From assembly GCF_019168305.1 (NCBI RefSeq), contig NZ_JAHTBI010000079.1, forward strand, positions 34,942-98,941: a stretch of DNA of 64,000 nucleotides. Reading direction: 5' to 3'. Shown here piece by piece: positions 57,520-64,000 of this stretch (position 1 is the first letter of the stretch; every line of letters starts with the position of its first letter). The stretch is from Pseudomonas aegrilactucae (lineage in GTDB: Bacteria > Pseudomonadota > Gammaproteobacteria > Pseudomonadales > Pseudomonadaceae). Made by a program: the position numbers and the translations under genes. Under the pieces are notes generated by a model. It was not told where the DNA came from. It did not search any database and saw only the letters and a program-made list of their open reading frames with translations.

Positions 57520-60147
57520 CTATGTATGTGGTGCGTCGTAGAGTTGACGGGAAGCGGCCTGCCGACTCATCTCTTCGAACTGGCGACGCATATGCGGCTC
57601 AAGCTCGCGAGCGAGTTGTGCGGGGTCTTTCACATCGCCCTGCACGGTGACCGGCATATGCGGGGCGAACGTGAACGATTGCTCAACCTTCGGCGGCATC
57701 GACTTGGCTGGCTCAGCCGGCTTGATCTGCGGGCCGGCAGCCGGTGGCCTGACGGCCATCGAGCGCACAACCTGCCCCAGCGGCGCGCCGTCCGGCCCGT
57801 TACGCGTAACGCCCGCCGGTACTGCTGCAGTTTTCTCTTCAGCGAGTTGCATCATCAGCGGATGCGCGGCCTTGAGTGCCTGCCCCTGGGCGGCAAGCCC
57901 AGGTACTGCAGGGCCAGGCCGGACCACGGGTGCTGCCGGGACCAGCGGCGACGGCTGACCGACAGACGTTGCGGGCTTTTTCTCCTCATGATCCTCACCG
58001 AACAACGCGAGGCCCAACGCACCGCCGCCAGCGCTGCCCCCCATCGATCCAAGGATGCCGCCTATCAGGCCGCCAACCGCCGTGCCGATTCCAGGCACGA
58101 TCGAGCCCAGCGCGGCCCCTGCTGCTGCACCGGCCAGGGCGCCCGCAAGGCCACCGGCTGCCTCGCCATAACCCTCAGCTTTTTCATCCCGCGTTTCCGC
58201 GTTCTGGTAGGTGTCAGCAACCTTCAGGCCCGCGTCCACAACAGCAAAGACGGCGGCGCCTTTCAACAGGGCGCCAGGTCGAGCGGGCATTGGCTTGTTG
58301 AGTCCGACACCACCCTTGGCACTGGCTGGCTTGTCGAGCACGCCGGCACGCTTGACCTCACTGGGCGCAGGGCTCTGGCTGACTGCCTTCGATCCGCTGC
58401 GCGCCGGGGCCCGGGCGCCCTTCTTGCCCTTGCGCCGTTTCTTGTTCCGGCCTTCACTGTCGACGCCACCCGAATCACTACCGCCGGCCGCCGGGGCATT
58501 CGTGACGAACACCCGCTGAACAACCTTCGGGTCGCCCATCATCGAGCCACGCGCCATGTTGGTGACACCCTGCGCGACTTTGAACGCACTGAACGCAGCC
58601 TTGGCGGCAATCAGTGCGGCACCGATCCCCGTGATCGCGGCGATGACACCGGGTATCTTCTGAGTAAGGTCAGCCAACGCGTAGCTCACCGTTGCGAGCC
58701 CATCGGCGGCCATGTCCGTAAGCGGACGGATAGCATCGCCAAGTCGGACCATCGCCGTTTCCATTGAGGCCGTGGCGGTCGACCATTTCGCGTTCGAGGT
58801 CTCCCGCGCCTTGGCCGCGTCTTCCTCGATCTTGACTCGGCCGTCGGTCTCCTTGATCGAGGCCATATCGTCCTTGATCGAGCTGCCGTACTTGATCTGT
58901 GCAAGCAAGCCGGCGCTCGCGCTCTGATCGCTGACGATGCCGGCGAGGCCCGCCGACTCAAGCAGCGAGGCCATTGCCTGGGCCTCCTCGGCGCTGCCAT
59001 CCGCGCTCTCCTGAATGCGCTTCTTGAGCGCTTCGACTTCCTTGGCTTTCGAGGGGTTCTGCCGCTTGAGCAGCACGTCACTCAGCTTGATGAACGCATC
59101 GACCGGGTTGTCTGCCTTTCCGCTTTTGACAGCACTGGCGATGGAGCCCGCCAGATCGATGCCTTCCTTCGCAAAGCGCTCTTGACTTGTGCCACTGATC
59201 ACCGCGTTGAGCAGGTTGTTCATGTTGGTCGCTGCAGCTGCAGAGTCCTGAGTCTGCTTGTACTGCGACTGCAGGCTGGCACCGAGGAAGCGCACAGCCT
59301 CGGGGCCTTCCATGCCCAGTTTCTTGATGGTGCCCAGCAGGCTGGGCATGTAGCGCGCCATGTCCTTTGGGCCGAACGCACCAATGTCACCTGCGGCCGC
59401 GACCTGCCCCAGCATCGCGCCCATGTCTTCTTTCTTGACCCCGGCTTCCTTGAACGCACTGAACAGGGTGGCAATGGTGTCGGCTTCCATGCCCTGACCA
59501 TCCACCAGGTCGGCGATCAGTGGCGCATAGTCCACCGACTCTTCCCAGTCGATACCCTTTTCGATCAGCCCGCCAACCGCACCGGCCAGCGCCTGCTGGC
59601 TCATGCCGACCTTGGCTGCAACCTCGGCAATCTTGTCCGCCATCTGCTGCTCGCCATTTTCGCCCGCGACATGGGCCCACAGGGCCATCTGCCGGATCTG
59701 GGCTTGATAGTCCCCGGAGATCTTCGTGGGGATCGCGAGGGAGGCAGAAAACTTGAGCGCCGAGCCCACGCTGCTCTTCAAGCCCTCGGAGCCATCCTTG
59801 ATCTGCTGTCGGCCCTTGACCTGCAGATCAATCCCCTTCGCGACACGCTCCAGCGACTGGTACTCCTTGCGCAGCCTGCCGACCTCAACGCCCTGTTCCT
59901 TGAGGCTTTTGAGGTTCTTTTCGAGCTTGCCCAGCAGCGCATCGGCATTGGCGGCGCCGCTGTGATGAGCCTTGCTCCACTCATCGCGCAGGCGAATCGT
60001 TTCGCCGATGGTGCTTTTGAGCACCTTGGCGCGGTTACCCTTTTCCTCCAACTGCTTGATCCGGTTCTCAACCGTCTTGAACGACGAGCCGACCGTCGCA
60101 CTGACAGCACCGCCGATCACCAGCCCTAACGCAAACTTGCCTGCCAT
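57520..60147 (-). CDS. Tail tape measure protein (P2 gpT-like)
   Basis: The 875-residue protein starts MAGKFALGLVIGGAVSATVG. It has an N-terminal coiled coil (VENRIKQLEEKGNRAKVLKS) and the TP901-type tape-measure core near residues 160-400 (LWAHVAGENGEQQMADKIAE, FGPKDMARYMPSLLGTIKKL). Membrane-like helices follow (VIAAITGIGAALIAAKAAFS) and a glycine/alanine-rich region near 660-720. Its length sets the tail length. The ATG at 60147 is taken; an upstream in-frame start at 60210 would overlap E'. Confidence 0.9.
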   Translation of the reverse strand: MAGKFALGLVIGGAVSATVGSSFKTVENRIKQLEEKGNRAKVLKSTIGETIRLRDEWSKAHHSGAANADALLGKLEKNLKSLKEQGVEVGRLRKEYQSLERVAKGIDLQVKGRQQIKDGSEGLKSSVGSALKFSASLAIPTKISGDYQAQIRQMALWAHVAGENGEQQMADKIAEVAAKVGMSQQALAGAVGGLIEKGIDWEESVDYAPLIADLVDGQGMEADTIATLFSAFKEAGVKKEDMGAMLGQVAAAGDIGAFGPKDMARYMPSLLGTIKKLGMEGPEAVRFLGASLQSQYKQTQDSAAAATNMNNLLNAVISGTSQERFAKEGIDLAGSIASAVKSGKADNPVDAFIKLSDVLLKRQNPSKAKEVEALKKRIQESADGSAEEAQAMASLLESAGLAGIVSDQSASAGLLAQIKYGSSIKDDMASIKETDGRVKIEEDAAKARETSNAKWSTATASMETAMVRLGDAIRPLTDMAADGLATVSYALADLTQKIPGVIAAITGIGAALIAAKAAFSAFKVAQGVTNMARGSMMGDPKVVQRVFVTNAPAAGGSDSGGVDSEGRNKKRRKGKKGARAPARSGSKAVSQSPAPSEVKRAGVLDKPASAKGGVGLNKPMPARPGALLKGAAVFAVVDAGLKVADTYQNAETRDEKAEGYGEAAGGLAGALAGAAAGAALGSIVPGIGTAVGGLIGGILGSMGGSAGGGALGLALFGEDHEEKKPATSVGQPSPLVPAAPVVRPGPAVPGLAAQGQALKAAHPLMMQLAEEKTAAVPAGVTRNGPDGAPLGQVVRSMAVRPPAAGPQIKPAEPAKSMPPKVEQSFTFAPHMPVTVQGDVKDPAQLARELEPHMRRQFEEMSRQAASRQLYDAPHT

Positions 60148-60178
60148 CTGCTGTTGCCCCTGTACGTCCGCAACGGGC

Positions 60179-60293
60179 TCAGTCCGTGAGCCACCAGACC
60201 ATGTCGGCAAACGACATGGTCATGATCTCGGCGGCGGAAAAGTTCAGCTCACTCGCGAGCCGCTTGGCCGCCAGTTTCTGCAGCGCCGGGTCA
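60179..60293 (-). CDS. Tail assembly protein E' (GpE-like), reached by frameshift from E
   Basis: After the E stop the +1 frame stays open for about 37 codons: DPALQKLAAKRLASELNFSA, then AEIMTMSFADMVWWLTD and a stop at 60179. The MTMSFADMVWW end looks like the GpE family that follows E in P2-like phages. This frame has no ATG, GTG or TTG start between its previous stop and this point. The E gene ends in CTT TGA C, so a +1 shift would give an E-E' fusion. The -1 frame closes after about 17 codons and looks meaningless. Confidence 0.6.
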
Positions 60294-60584
60294 AAGTTCG
60301 TCGTCGCGCACCAGGCGAAAATAGCCGGCCTGCAAGCGCGTGTAGTCCTTCAGGACCAAGCCCTCGAGGTCCTGAACGCCGACCTCGGCGAGGCTGGCGA
60401 ACAGGTTCAGCTCGCGCTGCTCTTCGTCGCCGGCTCCGGCCTGGGCGTTGCGAATGTCACGCACGGTCGGTGCACGCAGGCTCAGGCGGTCCACTTGCAC
60501 GCTGTTTGCCTGAGCCGGGGCCGTCAGCGTTACGGTAACGCGGTCGGCCTGAAGGACCATCCAGCTGGGGGTTTTCTTGGTCAT
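60291..60584 (-). CDS. Phage tail assembly chaperone (P2 gpE-like)
   Basis: The 97-residue protein starts MTKKTPSWMVLQADRVTVTL and contains LSLRAPTVRDIRNAQAG, ELNLFASLAEVGVQDLEGLV and KDYTRLQAGYFRLVRDDEL, the usual pattern of the small tail chaperone between tube and tape-measure genes. Such chaperones work as a short form and a frameshifted long form. AGGAGTA is upstream of ATG 60584. The gene ends GAA CTT TGA C. Confidence 0.88.
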   Translation of the reverse strand: MTKKTPSWMVLQADRVTVTLTAPAQANSVQVDRLSLRAPTVRDIRNAQAGAGDEEQRELNLFASLAEVGVQDLEGLVLKDYTRLQAGYFRLVRDDEL

Positions 60585-60596
60585 GCGGTGTACTCC

Positions 60597-61106
60597 TTAA
60601 AGGCCCAGGGCCGAACGTTGGGCGGCGAGCTGGTCGACGCCGTTGATCACGCGCTTCATGCCGAGCGGATCGATCTCGTAGATCAGGCGTCCCTCGACCT
60701 CGAGCTTGTAGTAGGTGACCGCGACGTTATGCTTGATCTCAGCCTTGTCGCCGGGCTTCCAGTCGCCCATGTCGACCTCCTTGAGTGCACCGCGCAGGGT
60801 CACGACCACAGGAGTGATCTTGCCTTTCAGGCCCTTGAATGCACCCCGAAAGGTCCCGTTAAACGCCGTGCCGTCGGCCAAGCCGAAGAACCTCAGCGAC
60901 TCACGGCGCACGCCGGTAGTGGTGAACCCGGCCTCTTGTTTCTCCATGCCCATGTCCAGCTCGATCGGCGCATCCATGCCGCCGGCACGATGCTCCTCCA
61001 TTTTGAGCGTGAGCTTGGGCAGGGTCAGGCTGGGCACATCGCCCTGGAAGCTGACGCCATCGACGAACAGGTTCAGGTTGGCCAGGGTTTCGGGAATCAT
61101 TGCCAT
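60597..61106 (-). CDS. Major tail tube protein (P2 FII)
   Basis: The 169-residue protein begins MAMIPETLANLNLFVDGVSF and includes LTLPKLTLKMEEHRAGGMDA, IELDMGMEKQEAGFTTTGVR and YYKLEVEGRLIYEIDPLGMK, all typical of FII. It polymerises into the inner tube of the contractile tail. It lies 12 bases after the sheath gene. Confidence 0.95.
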   Translation of the reverse strand: MAMIPETLANLNLFVDGVSFQGDVPSLTLPKLTLKMEEHRAGGMDAPIELDMGMEKQEAGFTTTGVRRESLRFFGLADGTAFNGTFRGAFKGLKGKITPVVVTLRGALKEVDMGDWKPGDKAEIKHNVAVTYYKLEVEGRLIYEIDPLGMKRVINGVDQLAAQRSALGL

Positions 61107-61118
61107 GCTTGCAGCTCC

Positions 61119-62285
61119 TTAAGCAGCGCCGTCGAGGACTTCGGTCAGCCACTGGTTGGTGACCTCGACGCGGAAGTTGGGGTTTTCGGCCGGGGGTACG
61201 TCGGTAAAGCGAATGTTCCAGTACACCTTGCCCTGCTCCAGCTGGCTGGCAGTGTTCAACTCGGTGTCGGCGAACACCTCAAAATTGATGATCGCGCCCT
61301 GGTTCTTGAGGTCGCGCATGAACGCCTGCAGGCCCTCGGTCACGTCCTTCACGTAGGTCGCGGTGATCGAGCGGTCGACTGCCCATTTGTGCCCGTACAG
61401 GATCGCGTCCATCACGATATCCATGGTGCGCACGCGGGTTACGAACGCCCATTTCGGGTCGCTGCTCAGGGTGCGGTTGCCCCACAGGCGGTAGCCGTCA
61501 TCACGGATGATGGTGGTGATGTTGGCGTTGTTGAGCAGGTTGGCCCGGCAGGTCTCGTCGCCATCGAGAAACTCGATGGGGCGGGTGGTGCCGGTGATGC
61601 CGACAAACTCCTTGTTCGACGGCGAGGCCCAAAAGCCGTACTCGTTGTCGGTCCAGGCGAACAGGCCGGCGACCCAGGCCGAGGCCGGACTGTCGATCGT
61701 CGCGCTGGTGACCGTGTCCCACTGCTGTACGCCGGGGTCTACCAGGAATGCGCGCTTGGCACCGAAATTTTCGGCGTAGGCCAGCACCGCTTCATCGGTG
61801 GTGTTCGGGCCATCGATGATGGCGATGCCGCGCAGCTTGTCGGCCAGGGCGACCAGCGCGGTACCGACCGGCATCGTCGCGCTGTGCCCGGGCGTCACCA
61901 GTAGCCGCGGCTGCGCGTTGAAGCGGCTTTTGCCATCGAGCAGCGCTTGCATGCCCGTCCGCTTGCCGTCGACCAGGACGCCGCCGATGACGGCTGAGGT
62001 CTGCTGCGCCGGATCGGCAACCTTACCCACCCCGCACGCAACGATCACCGCCTTGGCACGCATGTAGATCGCCTTGCATGCGCGGGTGATTGCCGAGTCG
62101 GGGCCAAACGCGGCGACCGCCTCGCGCTCGTTGGTGATCAGCACCAGGTCGTTCGCCTTCGCCGTAGCGGTCGGACCCTCAGTGAACGTGTCGACCAGGC
62201 CGATGATCGAGGACGACGGCAGTGCGATGGTGCGCGCACCGGTGTCGACGTTCGTTACGGTAACGCCGTGAAAGAAGCCGCTCAT
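61119..62285 (-). CDS. Contractile tail sheath protein (P2 FI)
   Basis: The 388-residue protein starts MSGFFHGVTVTNVDTGARTI and has SSSIIGLVDTFTEGP, DGYRLWGNRTLSSDPKWAFV and a C-terminal NPNFRVEVTNQWLTEVLDGA, as in P2 FI. It forms the contracting sheath, which shows that this is a myovirus-type or R-tailocin tail. GGAG lies six bases before ATG 62285. Confidence 0.95.
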   Translation of the reverse strand: MSGFFHGVTVTNVDTGARTIALPSSSIIGLVDTFTEGPTATAKANDLVLITNEREAVAAFGPDSAITRACKAIYMRAKAVIVACGVGKVADPAQQTSAVIGGVLVDGKRTGMQALLDGKSRFNAQPRLLVTPGHSATMPVGTALVALADKLRGIAIIDGPNTTDEAVLAYAENFGAKRAFLVDPGVQQWDTVTSATIDSPASAWVAGLFAWTDNEYGFWASPSNKEFVGITGTTRPIEFLDGDETCRANLLNNANITTIIRDDGYRLWGNRTLSSDPKWAFVTRVRTMDIVMDAILYGHKWAVDRSITATYVKDVTEGLQAFMRDLKNQGAIINFEVFADTELNTASQLEQGKVYWNIRFTDVPPAENPNFRVEVTNQWLTEVLDGAA

Positions 62286-62344
62286 AAAATCTCCAGGAAC
62301 GAAAAGGCCCCGCAATGCGAGGCCGTGGGTGCAGCGGAAAAGAA

Positions 62345-62368
62345 AAAGCCCCGTCAGTACGGGGCTTT
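62345..62368 (-). terminator. Terminator after the tail-fibre genes
   Basis: AAAGCCCCGT and ACGGGGCTTT form a perfect stem around CAGT. On the minus strand it is followed by TTCTTTTCC. It overlaps the stop codon of the fibre chaperone and separates the fibre genes from the sheath-to-lysis genes. Confidence 0.82.
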
Positions 62369-62753
62369 ATGGGGCCAGGTCAGCCAGCCAGGCCGGGGAC
62401 AATGGCCGGTGCTCGATGGACGGGAAAAGCTCAGACTGGGGCCAGTCCCGAAGCGCCTGCATGAACATCAACAGGTCAACGAACTGCTCGGGCGTTAGTG
62501 TGGAAGGCGCGTCGATTTCAAGCTGGTCTCGGTGGCGATCACGCAACCAGATCAGCCCCGCCAAATTTGTATCGCGCCACATCCTTTCGGCGGTGCTCAG
62601 ATTCTCTTGCGACCAAGCCTGAGTTCCCCATACACCATCGGCCTGGGCGACATGTGCAGCCGATGGGCGCTCGCCCTCCATCAGAGTCCAATTGTCAGGG
62701 CAATCACCGCCGACCTGCTGGAAACTGCTGCCCGCTTGCGCGTACACATTCAT
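62367..62753 (-). CDS. Tail fibre/tail assembly chaperone
   Basis: The 128-residue protein starts MNVYAQAGSSFQQVGGDCPD. Its second half (WRDTNLAGLIWLRDRHRDQL, TPEQFVDLLMFMQALRDWPQ, FPSIEHRPLSPAWLADL) fits the phage tail assembly chaperone group, where a helix is followed by LRDWPQ and a C-terminal W/P motif. AGGGG lies eight bases before ATG 62753. It overlaps the fibre stop by four bases, as is common for fibre/chaperone pairs. Confidence 0.8.
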   Translation of the reverse strand: MNVYAQAGSSFQQVGGDCPDNWTLMEGERPSAAHVAQADGVWGTQAWSQENLSTAERMWRDTNLAGLIWLRDRHRDQLEIDAPSTLTPEQFVDLLMFMQALRDWPQSELFPSIEHRPLSPAWLADLAP

Positions 62754-64000
62754 ACGATCACCCCTCTGACTTTCCAGACAAGTACACGGCATGGCAGCGG
62801 CGTGGCCACGGAATCGCCGGACCCGGACGGATCACCGCTGTAAGTGCTTGGGTACGTAAGGTAGTTCAGAGCCGTCTGTACAATGATTGAGTCACCCAGC
62901 TGCGCAGCATGAACGCCCGCAGCAACCCGAGTACCGCCAAGGCTCGTATGATCACCGATGCCAGTCTCCCCCCATGATCCATTACGCATAACCTCTGCAC
63001 GGCAAATGACTGTCGCGCTTGGGAACGGGTTCGCTTCGACGTAACGGCTATTGATAGCCACATTGGCAGGATTGGCTTTGCTGCCTCCGGCGGGGTACAC
63101 AACCGCGAAGTCAACTTGATTCTGGAACTGAGCAACCTGTACAGCAAGGGCGGCGATATCGATCTGCCCTCGATTTATCGGTGCGTTCCACGCCTTGATA
63201 CACCACATCACAGCCAAGTTGCGAGGGCGAGTTTCTGAGCCACCCTCGGCCGCAGTTCGACTTCCCTCGTTGTATCCAGAGTTGCCCTCGCCCCCATCTT
63301 GCGACGAGCCGACTTGTGAGTTGTTGGGGTTGTTCGGGACCATATGGCTGTGCGACTTGAACTGATCAAGTTCGTAAGTTCCGAGACCTCGCCCCGCGTT
63401 GATCCCGCGACCATGATCCCAGCCGCGAAGGAACTCGCCGCGCGACTCAGGCAAGCGGAAGTAACCCGCCGGCTCTGTACCGTTGTTGTAGGCGCTACCA
63501 AGGAATGCGGCCAGGTCAGGATAGGCCGCGATACTGTGAACGCTATAATCGACCTCCAACCACCCCGGAGGAACCTTGTTCACTGGCAGCGCCGCAATGA
63601 ATCCCACCGGCATTGCCGAGGCCTCGGCAATCATCGCCTCGACCTGGGCCTTGGTATAGGCGTCTGTGATGCCATAGCCATCCAGCGTGGCCGGATTCGT
63701 CGCCGCGACCACGCGGCCGTAGGCATCCACCTTGACGCAGCGGTAGGTGCCGGCGGCGACCCCGCTGCGCCCGAAGGCCATTTCGAAGGCCAGCGCCGTG
63801 ACGCCCAGGGTGATGGGTGCATCAGTGATCAGCTGCCAGCCGCTGTCACCGTTGGCCGTGCCCCGCTCCACCAGGACCAGCAGACCGGGCGTGACCTTGG
63901 CACTGCTGTCCGCATCCGGGCAGCGCGTCCAGGCGCCGCTTGCAACCAGGTACAGGCCGTTATCCTTGCCAGCTGCCTGATTCTTCACCAGCACCCGCGC
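62750..64000 (-). CDS. Phage tail fibre protein with collar domain (5' end outside window)
   Basis: At least 416 residues are present; the frame is open to the right edge (RVLVKNQAAGKDNGLYLVAS near the edge). Landmarks are the repeat-like LDGYGITDAYTKAQVEAMIA, the collar domain MPVGFIAALPVNKVPPGWLE with FLRGWDHGRGINAGRGLGTY, and HSHMVPNNPNNS with AVMWCIKAWN, a metal-binding knob typical of tail fibres. The last 100 residues are a host-range-type tip. It determines receptor binding. Confidence 0.9.
   Translation of the reverse strand, partial: ARVLVKNQAAGKDNGLYLVASGAWTRCPDADSSAKVTPGLLVLVERGTANGDSGWQLITDAPITLGVTALAFEMAFGRSGVAAGTYRCVKVDAYGRVVAATNPATLDGYGITDAYTKAQVEAMIAEASAMPVGFIAALPVNKVPPGWLEVDYSVHSIAAYPDLAAFLGSAYNNGTEPAGYFRLPESRGEFLRGWDHGRGINAGRGLGTYELDQFKSHSHMVPNNPNNSQVGSSQDGGEGNSGYNEGSRTAAEGGSETRPRNLAVMWCIKAWNAPINRGQIDIAALAVQVAQFQNQVDFAVVYPAGGSKANPANVAINSRYVEANPFPSATVICRAEVMRNGSWGETGIGDHTSLGGTRVAAGVHAAQLGDSIIVQTALNYLTYPSTYSGDPSGSGDSVATPLPCRVLVWKVRGVIV

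Overview
The window is chromosome of a Pseudomonas of the P. putida type. The evidence is the gene order tig-clpP-clpX-lon-hupB-ppiD-fabI-yejFEB-SBP-SBP-mltD-gloB-methyltransferase-rnhA-dnaQ-ldcA, which matches Pseudomonas, the high GC content of the core genes, and paired inverted REP elements of the P. putida kind (2137-2209 and 33692-33773). All calls come from reading the sequence and from remembered families; no database search was run.

Layout. (1) 1-2.6 kb: 5' end of thrS, a small exported protein, a cold-shock protein, an I78-type inhibitor lipoprotein and small hypotheticals. (2) 2.6-9.6 kb: a complete ribose operon on the minus strand, rbsB-A-C-R-K-D followed by a nucleoside hydrolase, with a good sigma70 promoter and a perfect 14-bp LacI-type operator. 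(3) 9.6-11 kb: ansB, a periplasmic glutaminase-asparaginase, behind a sigma54 promoter and two AauR-type boxes. (4) 11.1-13.6 kb: a LexA-box-controlled DUF1654 gene, a secreted EEP nuclease, and a convergent membrane-anchored nuclease/OB protein. (5) 13.6-18.4 kb: an AT-richer hypothetical gene, the divergent pair paiB/mocR, an HD hydrolase, a GNAT remnant and a SPOR lipoprotein. (6) 18.5-33.6 kb: ldcA, dnaQ, rnhA, a methyltransferase, gloB, mltD, a YejABEF-like peptide importer with two tandem binding proteins, and fabI. (7) 33.8-42.3 kb: the protein quality-control block ppiD, hupB, lon, clpX, clpP, tig, with a sigma32-like promoter before lon. (8) 42.4-45.7 kb: two small conserved genes, a DASS-type transporter and a coiled-coil exported protein.

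From about 45.8 kb to the end the window lies inside an integrated phage-like element. Its edge is marked by what looks like a displaced 3' end of a tRNA-Leu gene (45797-45820). The first 4.5 kb of the element are AT-rich cargo: a membrane protein and an 810-residue SIR2-STAND protein with the architecture of Avs5-type anti-phage sensors. Next is an SOS block in which one LexA box sits between divergent umuDC and an SRAP (abasic-site) gene, flanked by two paralogous 69-residue proteins, then a lone D12-type adenine methylase. The rest is a P2-like contractile tail and lysis module on the minus strand, transcribed from high to low coordinates: tail fibre, fibre chaperone, sheath FI, tube FII, E/E', tape measure T, U, X, D, GH19 endolysin, and Rz with nested Rz1. 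No capsid, terminase or integrase gene is in view, so a full prophage and a tailocin cannot be told apart here.

The most interesting items are the SIR2-STAND gene at the element edge, the shared-LexA-box SRAP/UmuDC module, a CTT-TGA-C junction (the prfB +1 frameshift sequence) between tail genes E and E', and the SOS-linked nuclease group at 11-13.6 kb.
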